Assembly (NCBI GenBank): GCA_963832725.1
Contig: CAWHVG010000003.1
Coordinates: forward strand, 682,001-746,000
Direction of reading: 5' to 3'
Source of the DNA: JAEZBP01 sp963832725
GTDB taxonomy: Bacteria > Myxococcota_A > Polyangia > Polyangiales > Sandaracinaceae
Length of the DNA: 64,000 nucleotides
Both the position numbers and the translations under genes were made by a program. Position 1 is the first letter of the stretch; each line of letters opens with the position of its first letter. Of the stretch, positions 54,529 to 63,782 are shown in pieces. The notes under the pieces are model-generated. The model ran no database searches. It had not been told where the DNA came from and was given only the letters and a program-made list of their open reading frames with translations.

Positions 54529-57258
54529 CTACGGCGCCGGCTCTTCGTCCCCGGGCAGGGGGCGCTGGAAGCGGTGCTCGGCGTTCTCGGGGAAGTAGCG
54601 GACGCGCTGGTCCTGCAGATACCCCCAGCGGCGGTAGGCCATCGGCGCGTTGTCCCGGAAGAGGACCTCCGCCGCCGGCCTCTCCTCGGCGAAGAAGCCG
54701 AGGGCCGTGCCGGGGTCGACGGTCCGCGCGGTGTACCCGTCGGGGCCCGGGTGGCTGTCGCCGACGGAGAAAGCCAGACGCGTGTCGGAGGGCAGCGCCA
54801 CCGCGTCGGTCACCCCCGCGGCCGTGAGCCGCGACGTCAGCGGAACGGGATCGCCATCGCGCTCGGCGTAGACCAGGAAGCCATCGCGATCGACGCCGAG
54901 CGCGGCGCGGGCGTCCGCCGTCAGCGGTGGACCGGCCACGATCACCCGATCCTCGGGCCCCGGGGTGCCGACCGCAAAGGACCACCCGACCGTGTGGTGG
55001 TGGGCGTAGAGGGCGTGCGGCGCATCCTGGCGAGCCAGGGGCGAAGCGTTGGTCAGGTGCGCGAGCGGGCGCGTCTCGGCCTCGTCGCGGAGGGTCGCGG
55101 GCACCGCCCGGCGGGGATCGATGCGCACCAGCCAGGTCCGCTGCCCCTCCTCGGCCCCCAGGAACGTCCGTGCGAAGGCGTGGGGCCAGCCGGCGTGGGG
55201 CAAGCCTTCCGTGGAAAAGGCGCCCTCCCCTTCGGCCCCGTCGGGCACGACGATGGCCGGGCCGGGCAGCACCGGACGGAGCGTGAGATAGAAGAAGTCG
55301 CGGCCGTCGCGCTCCGAGTAGCGCGGGAAAGGCATGCCCATCGAGCGCACGGCGCGTCGCGCCCGCAGGTGCCAACGACCGTGGGTGCGGGGAAAGGCGC
55401 CGTCGTACTCCGCGTCCGCGCGAGGGCGGTGGGGCAGCGGCGGCGGGGTCTCGTCGGGGGCGATGGGCCGGAAGAACTCGAAGCCGCAGTGCGCGCTGTT
55501 CATGTCGAGGTGCAGCCCGCGGGCGCAGCGCGTGCGCACCATGGCCTCGCCGAGCGCCTCGGGACCGAGCCCCTGGCTCCAGAAGTAGGCCATGAAGCCC
55601 TCTTCCGTGATGCAGAGGCCGCTCCGGGTCGTGTGGGTCTGCTCGTCCGCATCCTGCGGCGCCGCGCCCCAGTACCAGCGGCCCCACGGGTTGTACTCGC
55701 CGTCCTCGACCACGCTGGTCAGGTTCTGGCGAAAGTCCACCATGTCCTCGGGGATCTGCCGGTTGGCCAGCCGCTCGTCGTAATAGTGCCCTCGCCAGTC
55801 CGGCGCCGGCCACGAGCCCATCCCCACCCGGCCGTCGTCGAAGACGGCGACCGTGGCCGCCCACGGCTTCGGTGGCAGGTACACGCGCCCGTCCGCCATC
55901 ATCCCGAACTCGCCGTGCAGCGCCTGGAAGCCGCCGTTGAACGCGCCGACGAGTCGTTCGAGCGTCTCGTCGTCGCGCGGGACCATGCCGGTGCCGCGCT
56001 GCCCGGTGGCGCTCTCGGGCTCGACCGTGCCGGCCACCATCCGCAGCTGAACCTGGCGGGGATCCCAGAGGGTCACGTACACGCGGGTGTACGGGCGTTC
56101 CGGATCGGTGCGGATGAAGGTCTGGTAGAATGCGGGGGGCGCGTTCGGGTAGCTGTTGACGAAGGGATCGTCGACCACCGGGAGCCAGCGGCCCTCTCCG
56201 TCCACGGGCGGATCCTCGATCAACGGCGTGAGCGGCGCGGGCGGCCAGCCCAGCTCGGGATCGGTCGCCGTGAGCATCGCGATGCGCTCTTCGGTGACCG
56301 TCTCCGGCATCGCCAGATCCTCGGCCACCTCCTGCGCCGTGTCCGTCTCCGGCGCGACGCCGTACCAAACTTGCTCCAGCTCGTCCTTCACCGCGAACAC
56401 GCGGTTCTCGAGCCACTCGATGGGCTCGGGGCCCACCCAGGAGATGTCGCGCACGGTGTCGACCAACCACGCGATCGTGGTCGGGGCGGGTTTGGTCTGG
56501 GCCTGCAGCTCCACCCGATCGGCGCCCGCCGAGGGCGTCGCCCGAGACGGATCGATCGTGATCCGCCCGTCGGGCGTGCGGGCACGAACGCGCCCCTCTC
56601 GCACCGACAGGCTCAGCTGGGCCGGCCGCTCGACGAGCTGGTAGCGCCGGACGCCGAAGCCCTCGCTCCGCCCCGTCCGCTGGAGATTGGTGATCTCGTT
56701 CTGCAGCCGCTGGGTCCACGACCAGCCGCGGGTGAGCGTCTCGGGCTCGCCGCGCGCATCCATGACCATGACGGCGTCGAAGCGGTCTCCGACACGGGTC
56801 GCGTAGGCGACGGTGTCTCCCTCGCGCACCAGCTCCGTCTCGTCCGCGCTGGCGGTGCGGGTGAGGTCCGTCAGCCACGCTACGTCGAGCGCCGTCCCGC
56901 GACCGCCCTGCCGGACCTCGGCGTAGTAGACGTCGGCGAGCTCGCGCTCACGGTGCCCCAAGAAGAGCGCCCCGCGCATGGTCAACGGTCCCGTGTCCTC
57001 GTCGAGCCACAACACCGTGGAGGGATCGACACGCACGCCGCTCCGGGCGGCCACCTCCGCGAGCGCCTGCTCGATGGTGGCCGCGCTCGCTCCGGACCAG
57101 CCGGCGCGCACCGCGACGAGCGCGATGAGCACCGCGCACAGGGCGATCCAGAGCTTTTTCCGCCTCGACAGCGCCACGCGGACACGCGCGCGCAGATCCT
57201 CGTCCTGCGGCGACGAGGCCACCGGCTGGGCTTTGGAAAGCGTCGGCGTTCGCTCCAC
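54529..57258 (-). CDS. Large membrane-anchored protein with NAGPA/DUF2233-type phosphodiester glycosidase domain
   Basis: 909 residues from the GTG at 57258, with AGGAG 7 bases upstream; an in-frame GTG at 57285 lacks such a site. N-terminal membrane helix KKLWIALCAVLIALVAVRAGW. Residues 60-380 form a large beta-rich domain (TVLWLDEDTGPLTMRGALFLGHRE; YQLVERPAQLSLSVREGRVR). The region 400-640 fits the phosphodiester glycosidase (NAGPA-like) fold: VGAFNGGFQALHGEFGMM, GRVYLPPKPWAATVAVFDDG, TTRSGLCITEEGFMAYFWSQ and ARGLHLDMNSAHCGFEFF. The family cleaves N-acetylglucosamine phosphodiesters in cell-wall or glycan substrates. The long N-terminal and C-terminal (FSVGDSHPGPDGYTARTVDPG) extensions are not assigned. 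Periplasmic cell-envelope function is likely. Confidence 0.65.
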   Translation of the reverse strand: MERTPTLSKAQPVASSPQDEDLRARVRVALSRRKKLWIALCAVLIALVAVRAGWSGASAATIEQALAEVAARSGVRVDPSTVLWLDEDTGPLTMRGALFLGHRERELADVYYAEVRQGGRGTALDVAWLTDLTRTASADETELVREGDTVAYATRVGDRFDAVMVMDARGEPETLTRGWSWTQRLQNEITNLQRTGRSEGFGVRRYQLVERPAQLSLSVREGRVRARTPDGRITIDPSRATPSAGADRVELQAQTKPAPTTIAWLVDTVRDISWVGPEPIEWLENRVFAVKDELEQVWYGVAPETDTAQEVAEDLAMPETVTEERIAMLTATDPELGWPPAPLTPLIEDPPVDGEGRWLPVVDDPFVNSYPNAPPAFYQTFIRTDPERPYTRVYVTLWDPRQVQLRMVAGTVEPESATGQRGTGMVPRDDETLERLVGAFNGGFQALHGEFGMMADGRVYLPPKPWAATVAVFDDGRVGMGSWPAPDWRGHYYDERLANRQIPEDMVDFRQNLTSVVEDGEYNPWGRWYWGAAPQDADEQTHTTRSGLCITEEGFMAYFWSQGLGPEALGEAMVRTRCARGLHLDMNSAHCGFEFFRPIAPDETPPPLPHRPRADAEYDGAFPRTHGRWHLRARRAVRSMGMPFPRYSERDGRDFFYLTLRPVLPGPAIVVPDGAEGEGAFSTEGLPHAGWPHAFARTFLGAEEGQRTWLVRIDPRRAVPATLRDEAETRPLAHLTNASPLARQDAPHALYAHHHTVGWSFAVGTPGPEDRVIVAGPPLTADARAALGVDRDGFLVYAERDGDPVPLTSRLTAAGVTDAVALPSDTRLAFSVGDSHPGPDGYTARTVDPGTALGFFAEERPAAEVLFRDNAPMAYRRWGYLQDQRVRYFPENAEHRFQRPLPGDEEPAP

Positions 57259-57532
57259 GGCGGCTCCTGGCCGCGGGTCTAGCACGGACCGTTCCGAGCG
57301 TACGACCGTTCCGTGGCCGCCCGGAGCACCGACCGGGATGTCCGCGCGTCGACCGGCGCGAGACGCGTCGGGAGCCTGCGCCGCGGCCGCGAGGGGCCCC
57401 CTTAGCTCACGAACACGTCTTGATCACCACGGAATTACTTAGCAAGCTACCGAGCTTTCGGGGGGATGCGTCGCCGCGACGGCGAAACCACTGGCTTTTT
57501 CGCCGCCCACCCTGCGAAACCACCGAGCGACC

Positions 57533-58459
57533 ATGAAACGTCACTGGAACATCGCACTCCTGGCGTTGGCGTACAGCGCCTTCGCCCTCCTCGCGGCCGC
57601 TCCGGCGATCGCGCAAACGCAGACGAGCGGCGAAGATGCCGCCGAGGGCCCGCAGCCGACCGTCCGCGACGTGGACGACATCGCCGCGCGCCTGGCCTCG
57701 CCCAACCCGGACGAGGTTCGGGAGGCCATCGACCTGCTGAGCGTGATCGACGACCCGAGCGTGGTCCCACATCTCGCCGAGCTGCTCCGCAGCGGCCGGA
57801 TGGACGAGGTGACCGATCACGCGCTGACGGCGCTCCGGGGCCTGGCCCACGCCTCGGCCATCGACGTCTTGGTGGAGTTCACGCACCACCGGCGGGCGCG
57901 CGCGCGCCGCTTGGCGTACCAGGCGCTGGCCGCCATCGACGACCGGCGTATCCCCTCCCTGCTGGAGCAGGGACTGCGGGACAGCGACCGCAACGTCCGC
58001 GCCACGGCGGCCCGCGCGCTCGGCGAGATTGGTGCTCGGCAGTCGGTCGACACGCTCTTCCTCGCCTTCGATCGCGGAGTCGTCGAAGCGGCGGGCGCCA
58101 TCGGGAAGCTCGGCAACGGCGGCAGCCTGGAGCGCTTCAACGGCCACCTCGGCAACGCGCCCCTCAGCGTCATGCTCTCCGGCTACCGCGAGTACCTGCG
58201 CCGGGACGACATCGCCGACGGCGTGAAGGTCGACATCATCCACCGGCTGGGTGAGGTCTCGGGCCCGATGGTCCGCGCCTTCCTCCAGCGCTATCTCGAC
58301 ACCTTGCCCACCCGCGGTCGCGCCTCCCGAGGCCCCATCCGCACCGTCGTCATCGACACCCTGCGTCTCATCCCGGGCGCCGCCAACGCTGCCCGAGGTC
58401 GGGTCGTGCCGACCGGCAGCGCCGAAGCCCACGACCAGAGCGAGGGAGGTGCACAGTGA
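57533..58459 (+). CDS. Secreted HEAT-repeat protein
   Basis: 308 residues from the ATG at 57533. Signal peptide NIALLALAYSAFALLAAAPAIAQ. The mature part consists of HEAT/PBS-lyase-type helical repeats: ARLASPNPDEVREAIDLLSVI, VVPHLAELLRSGRMDEVTDHAL, ARARRLAYQALAAIDDRRIPSL and RNVRATAARALGEIGARQSVDTL. The last 60 residues are a basic tail (TRGRASRGPIRTVVIDTLRLIP). A repeat scaffold that binds another envelope protein is likely. The stop overlaps the next GTG by 4 bases (GTGA), so it is coupled to the PQQ/HEAT lipoprotein. Confidence 0.8.
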   Translation: MKRHWNIALLALAYSAFALLAAAPAIAQTQTSGEDAAEGPQPTVRDVDDIAARLASPNPDEVREAIDLLSVIDDPSVVPHLAELLRSGRMDEVTDHALTALRGLAHASAIDVLVEFTHHRRARARRLAYQALAAIDDRRIPSLLEQGLRDSDRNVRATAARALGEIGARQSVDTLFLAFDRGVVEAAGAIGKLGNGGSLERFNGHLGNAPLSVMLSGYREYLRRDDIADGVKVDIIHRLGEVSGPMVRAFLQRYLDTLPTRGRASRGPIRTVVIDTLRLIPGAANAARGRVVPTGSAEAHDQSEGGAQ

Positions 58460-61275
58460 GCACGCGCAAGCAGCACATGCGCGCCGGCGCGCCCCTGGCC
58501 CTCGTCGCCGCCATCGTCGCGACGGGCTGTGGAGCGCAGTACCGCAGCGCGTTCAGCTACCACTTCGCCGACAATCAGGAGGCCGACCTCGAGACCGTGC
58601 TCGCGGAGATGCCCGCGCCGGCGGCCGCCGACGCACCGGGGAACTCGCTGCACGAGCCGGTCATCGTCGCCACGACCCACACCGAGGACGACCAGGGGCG
58701 GCAGATCGTCGCCTTCCGGGCCGATTCCGGCGAGCAGCTCTGGAGCGCGGCGCTCGACGCCGCCACCAAGCCGGAGATCCTCGGCGACGTGGTCCTCAGC
58801 ACCACGCGCGAGGAGCTGATCGCGTACGATCTCGGCACCGGCCGGGTGCTCTGGCGCTCGCGTCTGCCGGACCTCGCGTACGTCGGCGCGACCCGCGACG
58901 GGAGCCACATCTACTGGGCGGCCACCGTCGGCGCGCTGGGCGGGGCTCGCCGCGTCGGTCACGTCGTCGCCGTCGACGCCCGCAGCGGACGGCAGCTCTG
59001 GCAGCACCACATCGACGGCGTCTTCGGGCGCCCGGCGGCTCGCGGCGGTTTCGTCTTCGTGCCGTGGGAGCGCCAGAACGTCGCGATCCTGGCAGGCGAC
59101 ACGGGGGTCGAGGTCGCGCGACTGCGCTCGACCGACGACGTCATCGCCTGGGCGTTCGATGACCCGAGCGGCATCTACTACGGCGGGCGCGGCGTCTACC
59201 GGCTGACCGCCCGCTCGGCGAGCGGCACCCGGGACGGCTCGACCCAGATCCGCCCACCGCTCGGAGAGCTCCCGCGCCAGCCGGAGTCGATCTGGCCGGA
59301 CGGCTTCCTCCCTCGGCCCGGCACGCGCTCGGCTCGCGGACGCATCCGCGTCTATTTTTCGCCGACCCCCGCGCCGGACGACGAGACCATCGCCGTCCAG
59401 GGCGACACCTACTACTTCACCTACTACCGCTACGTCTTCGCCTACGATATCGAGGGGAACCTGCGCTGGACGCGCATCCTCGAGCAGGACGTTCTCAACG
59501 CAGAGGTGACCCCCGAGGGCCTGCTCACCGTGGGCGAGCAGGGGGCGGTGCGGCTGCTGGACCAGCAGACCGGAAACGACCGCTTCACCCAGGACCTGTC
59601 GACGCAGCTCGCGTCGGTGGCGATCGACGCGGCCGGGTTCTCGCCCGGTGGTGAAGCGGGTGAAGCGCGGCCGCTCCGGCAATCGCTGAACGAGCTGGTG
59701 CTCGATCCGGACAACCGGCTCGTCCCCGCCCGCGCCTACGCGGTGGCTCAGCTCGCGCACCTGGAGGAGCCGGAGATCACGCGCGACCTGCTCGACCTCT
59801 ATCAGCAGCGCTCGATGCCGGGCGCGCTGAAGGAGGCCATCAGCGAGTCGCTGCGCACGCGCACCAGCGGTCAGGAGTTCCTGATGCAGGCCCTCGCGCG
59901 TAGCTACGACTACCTCGAGGACACCCAGGCGCCGCCGCTCGAGGCGATCGTGCCGGCCCTGCTCGAGATGCACCACGCCGAAGCGGTGCCCGCGCTGATC
60001 AACCACATGATGGACCACGAGACGCCCGCGGCCGTGCTGCCGCAGGTCGTGCAGGCCGTGGTGGAGCTCGGCGGTGAGGAGGCCGTGCCCGCGCTCCGAC
60101 GCTTCCTGGTGCTGTATCACGCGGACTCGATGTTCGCGGGACCGACCGAGGACGCGCCGGCGCCCTCCGACGGCGAGGATCCCGTGCGCGCCAACCCCAA
60201 CGCCCAAGCGTTGGCCAACGCGGCGATCGGCATCTTCGAGCACGGTGGCCCCGAAGGTCGCGAGCTTCTCAGCCGGCTCTCCTCGGAGGGGACGAACGCG
60301 CACGAGCAGATCGCGGCGTTCATCCACGGCCTCTACGACACCGAGCAGCATGAGCAGGAGCGGCGCGAGGCCGAGGAGGAGCTGGCGGCTGCGCGGGCGC
60401 TCGAGGAGCAGCAGCGCCAGGAGCAGGCCGCCTTGCCGCTCCGCCTCAGCCAGGACGCGATCAACCGGACCTTCGCCGAGAATGCGGACCCGCTGCGCGA
60501 GTGCATCGCGGGCGAGCTCGAGCGCAACCCGCGCCTGATGCAGGTGCGCATGGTCTTCATCCTCGAGAGCGAGGGTCAGGCCGGCGATCTCACGGTGTCT
60601 CCGAATACGCCCGAGCTGGTCGAGTGCCTGCAAGGGCGGGTCGCGGCCATCGAGTTTCCCCACTTCCGGCAGCGCCGGATGCGCGGCGCGTTCACCGTCT
60701 CCATCCGTGGCGGCGAGGAGACCGCGGACCCGGTCCAGGGCACCCAGCCGGCCGTCGCCGCACTACCGGACGACGCGCCGTGGTGGGCCTGGGAGCAGCG
60801 TCGCGCGGAGACCGTCGGCCAGAACGAGGCGCATCCGACCGTGGCTGCGTGGTGGACCGAGCGCGACGCCCCGGTCGAGCAGACCCCGACGACCCAGGTC
60901 GTGACCCCGGAGGAGCCGGAGCTGCCGCCGGGTATGGCGGCCTCGGTCGGGCAGCAGCATCAGCAGCAGTCCGAGACCGGCGAGCATGCGAACGCCGGTT
61001 CGGGTGACCAGACGACCGGCGGCTCCGGGGGCGGCTCGCGGCAGGCCTCGACCGAGACCACACATGGATCCAACTCGCAGGTGGGACAGGCCGGTCAGAC
61101 GGGACAGGCCGGTCAGACGGATCAGGCGGGTCAGACGGATCAGGCCGGTCAGGGTGGCGGGACTCCCTGGTGGGCCGCGGCGGCCTCGGAAGCGAACGAA
61201 GCCGCCGAGGACGAGGAGGAGCAGCAGCCCGAAGAGCCCGCTCCGCCCGCCCGACCCCGTCGTCGCCAGCGCTGA
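58456..61275 (+). CDS. Lipoprotein with PQQ-type propeller, HEAT repeats and AgmX/TonB-like end
   Basis: 939 residues; GTG start with GGAGG upstream, overlapping the previous stop. Lipobox IVATGCG puts the Cys near residue 25. Residues 70-400 are PQQ-propeller blades (IVAFRADSGEQLWSAAL; LIAYDLGTGRVLWRSRLP; VVAVDARSGRQLWQHHIDG; YVFAYDIEGNLRWTRIL). Residues 430-590 are HEAT repeats (ARAYAVAQLAHLEEPEITRDL; MHHAEAVPALINHMMDHETP; GGEEAVPALRRFLVL). The region around 680-750 (ECIAGELERNPRLMQVRMVFIL to AAIEFPHFRQRRMRGAFTVSI) matches the AgmX/PglI C-terminal type. A Gly/Gln repeat (GQTGQAGQTDQAGQ) closes the protein. Three scaffold modules in one lipoprotein suggest a hub of a large envelope complex. 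Confidence 0.8.
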   Translation: MSTRKQHMRAGAPLALVAAIVATGCGAQYRSAFSYHFADNQEADLETVLAEMPAPAAADAPGNSLHEPVIVATTHTEDDQGRQIVAFRADSGEQLWSAALDAATKPEILGDVVLSTTREELIAYDLGTGRVLWRSRLPDLAYVGATRDGSHIYWAATVGALGGARRVGHVVAVDARSGRQLWQHHIDGVFGRPAARGGFVFVPWERQNVAILAGDTGVEVARLRSTDDVIAWAFDDPSGIYYGGRGVYRLTARSASGTRDGSTQIRPPLGELPRQPESIWPDGFLPRPGTRSARGRIRVYFSPTPAPDDETIAVQGDTYYFTYYRYVFAYDIEGNLRWTRILEQDVLNAEVTPEGLLTVGEQGAVRLLDQQTGNDRFTQDLSTQLASVAIDAAGFSPGGEAGEARPLRQSLNELVLDPDNRLVPARAYAVAQLAHLEEPEITRDLLDLYQQRSMPGALKEAISESLRTRTSGQEFLMQALARSYDYLEDTQAPPLEAIVPALLEMHHAEAVPALINHMMDHETPAAVLPQVVQAVVELGGEEAVPALRRFLVLYHADSMFAGPTEDAPAPSDGEDPVRANPNAQALANAAIGIFEHGGPEGRELLSRLSSEGTNAHEQIAAFIHGLYDTEQHEQERREAEEELAAARALEEQQRQEQAALPLRLSQDAINRTFAENADPLRECIAGELERNPRLMQVRMVFILESEGQAGDLTVSPNTPELVECLQGRVAAIEFPHFRQRRMRGAFTVSIRGGEETADPVQGTQPAVAALPDDAPWWAWEQRRAETVGQNEAHPTVAAWWTERDAPVEQTPTTQVVTPEEPELPPGMAASVGQQHQQQSETGEHANAGSGDQTTGGSGGGSRQASTETTHGSNSQVGQAGQTGQAGQTDQAGQTDQAGQGGGTPWWAAAASEANEAAEDEEEQQPEEPAPPARPRRRQR

Positions 61276-61358
61276 CACATGCGGCCCGGCGGAGCGCGTG
61301 GTAGGCCGCTCCGCCGGAGCCCGAGCGCTCCACCGACCGAGACGAGCGGAGAACAGAC

Positions 61359-62426
61359 GTGAGCACCGTGAGACTGACCTTCCACGCCTCCCTTGTCGCC
61401 CTCCTCAGCGTGACGGCATCGGCCTGTGACGACGGGTCGGGCAACGCCTCGACCTCGACGGAGAGCGCGAGTTCGGAGAGCGCGAGTTCGGAGAACGCCG
61501 AGCCCCAGGTGGCGGTGACCGAGGACGGCGCGCGCATTCCCATCGTCTTCGCGGGGCCTCACAGCGATACCCGCAGCCAGGGCGCGCAGTCGCACGATTA
61601 CGACGAGGACGACCTGATCCGCGAGCCGAACCTCCCGGACCCGGAGCACGGCGACTTCACGCTGGAGGAGGCGGTGGCCGGTCTGCCCGTCGATGGCACG
61701 CTCGTGGCCGAGATCGGGACCGAGCTCGGAACGCTGATGTGCGACCTCTACGCCGACCGGGCGCCGCGGACGGTGGCGAACTTCGTCGGTCTGGCACGCG
61801 GAGCCCGCCCATGGTGGGACGCGAGGGCCGGCGAGTGGGTGCACCGGCCCTACTACCGCGGGCTGACCTTCCACCGGGTCATTCCCGAGTACCTCGTCCA
61901 GGGCGGGGACTACCTCGGCGACGGGACCGGCACGATTGGCTATTCGATCCCCGACGAGCGCGACGACTCCCTCGTCCACGATCGGGCCGGCCAGCTCTGC
62001 ATGGCCAACCACGACGGTGCGAACAGCGCCGGTGCGCAGTTCTTCCTCACGGACGGACCGGCCCCTCAGCTGGACGCCGAATCCGGCTACACGATCTTCG
62101 GGCAGTGCCAGCCGCAGCACATCATCAGTGAGATCGCCCGGGTTCCCCAGAACCCCGATCAGGGCAACCGGCCCCTCACGCCGATCCACATCGCGCGTCT
62201 GTTGATCCGCCGCGTGGAGGGTGGCGCTGCCGCGGCCCAGCCGATGCAGGCGCGCCTCCCGGCGGGCGAGCCGGAGCAGCCGGTCGGTGCATCACCCGGT
62301 CCCTTCGAGAGTCGCACCGGGCGTCCCCGGAGCCGCGATGGCCGGCTCTATCCGGAGCCGAGCCCGATGCCGCGGCGCGGCCCCTTCGGCCCGCCCATCC
62401 GGCCCGAGCCGCGGCCGCAGAACTAA
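61359..62426 (+). CDS. Cyclophilin-type peptidyl-prolyl isomerase lipoprotein
   Basis: 355 residues from a GTG. Lipobox VTASAC gives Cys at residue 23. After a Ser/Glu-rich linker the cyclophilin domain starts near residue 105 (GTLVAEIGTELGTLMCDLYADRAPRTVANFVGLARG, as pieces of one domain). Active-site motifs: YYRGLTFHRVIPEYLVQGGD (the FHRV arginine), CMANHDGANSAGAQFFLT and YTIFGQCQPQHIISEI. The catalytic Arg in FHRV and the Gln in GAQFF are present. The C-terminus is a Pro/Arg-rich tail. It helps fold outer-membrane or secreted proteins in the periplasm, in keeping with the HEAT/PQQ hub upstream. Confidence 0.93.
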   Translation: MSTVRLTFHASLVALLSVTASACDDGSGNASTSTESASSESASSENAEPQVAVTEDGARIPIVFAGPHSDTRSQGAQSHDYDEDDLIREPNLPDPEHGDFTLEEAVAGLPVDGTLVAEIGTELGTLMCDLYADRAPRTVANFVGLARGARPWWDARAGEWVHRPYYRGLTFHRVIPEYLVQGGDYLGDGTGTIGYSIPDERDDSLVHDRAGQLCMANHDGANSAGAQFFLTDGPAPQLDAESGYTIFGQCQPQHIISEIARVPQNPDQGNRPLTPIHIARLLIRRVEGGAAAAQPMQARLPAGEPEQPVGASPGPFESRTGRPRSRDGRLYPEPSPMPRRGPFGPPIRPEPRPQN

Positions 62427-62511
62427 CGGGAGGTCCCGCGCACAGCGAGCGGGTCGCGCGGAGCACGTGCCGACGCGGCCTGCCCTGCCTGACCGGCCTG
62501 GCAAGAGAGGC

Positions 62512-62844
62512 CCTCGATGGGACTTGCCGTGCTCCGGCAACGCTCGGCGCGAGCCGCGGAGCTTCGCTCAGGCCGCGGCCAGGCGGAAGGGGCCTCGATT
62601 GGGCTTGCCACGCTCCGGGAATGCGGCGGCGCTCGGCGCGAGCCGCGGAGCTTCGCTCAGGCCGCGGCCAGGCGGAAGGGGCCTCGATCGGGCTTGCCAC
62701 GCTCCGGGAATGCGGCGGCGCTCGGCGCGAGCCGCGGAGCTCCGCTCAGGCCGCGACCAAGCGGAAGAGGCCTCGATCGCGGGCTTGCCACCGCTCCGGG
62801 AACGCGACGCTCGGCGCGAACCGCCGGAGCTCCGCTCAGGCCGC
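62512..62844. repeat. Four tandem copies of an 89-bp repeat related to the 3' end of the SRPBCC gene
   Basis: Copies start with CCTCGAT at 62512 (81-bp copy), 62593, 62682 and 62771. The last merges into the final codons and stop of the minus-strand SRPBCC gene; CGCTCAGGCCGC(C/G) recurs in every unit. The 62427-62835 gap holds no gene. Upstream and downstream genes are convergent here. Frames across the repeats translate to repeating peptides but are not genes. Confidence 0.9.
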
Positions 62845-63297
62845 CGGGCGGCTGTCCTGTACGGCGGGCTCCGCCGTCAAGCGACTGCGCAGGCGCGACA
62901 GCCCCGCCCGCAGCCCCGGCCGCAGGGCGCCCACGATGGCCGTCGCAACACCCGGAAACGGGGAGTCCACCAGGATGTCCCAGGTGAGCTGCGAGCCCGT
63001 CCGGCCCCACGGCTCGATCAGGATCTCCCCGCGGTGGAAGCGCACCACCGGCAGGCCCCGCACGATGCGGTACACCATGCGGCGCGGCGGATCGGCGTAG
63101 GTAACCTCCTCGTCGATGGCGAGCCCGCGGATGTGAAGACGGCGCACGGTGCCCACGCCGCCGTCCGGCGGTCCGGCGACCACCGTCACGCGGCCCCCGA
63201 TCCACTCGCTCATGCCCTCGTGATCCGAGAGCACCTCGAAGAGGCGCTCGGGCGGCACGGCGAAGCTCTCCACCAGCGTGGCGCGGGCCTGCCCCAT
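62836..63297 (-). CDS. SRPBCC-family (polyketide cyclase/dehydrase-like) protein
   Basis: 153 residues. The START/SRPBCC layout is visible: VESFAVPPERLFEVLSDHEGMSEWIGG, VGTVRRLHIRGLAIDEEVTYADPPRRMVYRIV and SQLTWDILVDSPFPG. A hydrophobic ligand cavity is expected, but the ligand is unknown. The ATG lies 2 bp after the greA stop, so the pair is cotranscribed. Its 3' end overlaps the last unit of the tandem repeat, which may have arisen by duplication of this region. The last residues (DSRPAA) are repeat-encoded. Confidence 0.85.
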   Translation of the reverse strand: MGQARATLVESFAVPPERLFEVLSDHEGMSEWIGGRVTVVAGPPDGGVGTVRRLHIRGLAIDEEVTYADPPRRMVYRIVRGLPVVRFHRGEILIEPWGRTGSQLTWDILVDSPFPGVATAIVGALRPGLRAGLSRLRSRLTAEPAVQDSRPAA

Positions 63298-63299
63298 GC

Positions 63300-63782
63300 T
63301 CAGCCCTCTTCCTTCCAGCGCACGTCGACAACCTCGTAGGTGCGCACGCCACCGGGCGCCTTGACCTTCACCTCATCACCGACCTCGCGGTTGATCAGCG
63401 CCCGCGCGATCGGCGAGGTGACGCTGATCGTCCCCTGCTCGAGGTTCGACTCGTCGGCCCCGACGATGCGATATGTCGCCTCGGTCTCGTTCTCCACGTC
63501 CTCGACCGTGACCCATGCGCCGAACGCGATCCGCTGGCCGGACATGTTGGAGGTGTCGATGATCTCGGCGCGCGAGAGCTTGTCCTCGAGCTCCGCGATG
63601 CGGGCCTCGATGAGGCCCTGCTTGTCCTTGGCCGCGTGATACTCCGCGTTCTCGCGCAGGTCGCCGTGCTCGCGCGCGACCCCAATCTCGCGTGAGATCT
63701 TGATGCGCTCCACGGACTTCAGCTGGCTGAGCTCCGCTTTGAGCGCCGCGTTCCCTTGCGCGGTCATCGGTAGCTTCTCCAT
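63300..63782 (-). CDS. greA: Transcription elongation factor GreA
   Basis: 160 residues, the usual GreA length. The N-terminal coiled coil begins LPMTAQGNAALKAELSQLK, includes ISREIGVAREHGDLRENAEYHAAKDKQ with the acidic tip (DLRENAEYHAAK, Asp and Glu that reach the polymerase active site), and ends RIAELEDKLSRAEII. The C-terminal domain contains RIVGADESNLEQGTISVTSPIARALI. GreA rescues backtracked RNA polymerase by stimulating transcript cleavage. ATG at 63782 with GGAAAGG upstream; a second ATG 15 bases later is also possible. Cotranscribed with the SRPBCC gene. Confidence 0.97.
   Translation of the reverse strand: MEKLPMTAQGNAALKAELSQLKSVERIKISREIGVAREHGDLRENAEYHAAKDKQGLIEARIAELEDKLSRAEIIDTSNMSGQRIAFGAWVTVEDVENETEATYRIVGADESNLEQGTISVTSPIARALINREVGDEVKVKAPGGVRTYEVVDVRWKEEG

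Noticed and set aside
62221..63339. Plus-strand frame with repeated SARAAELRSG peptides
   Set aside because: It translates the 89-bp tandem repeat and the antisense of the SRPBCC gene; no start signal or domain.
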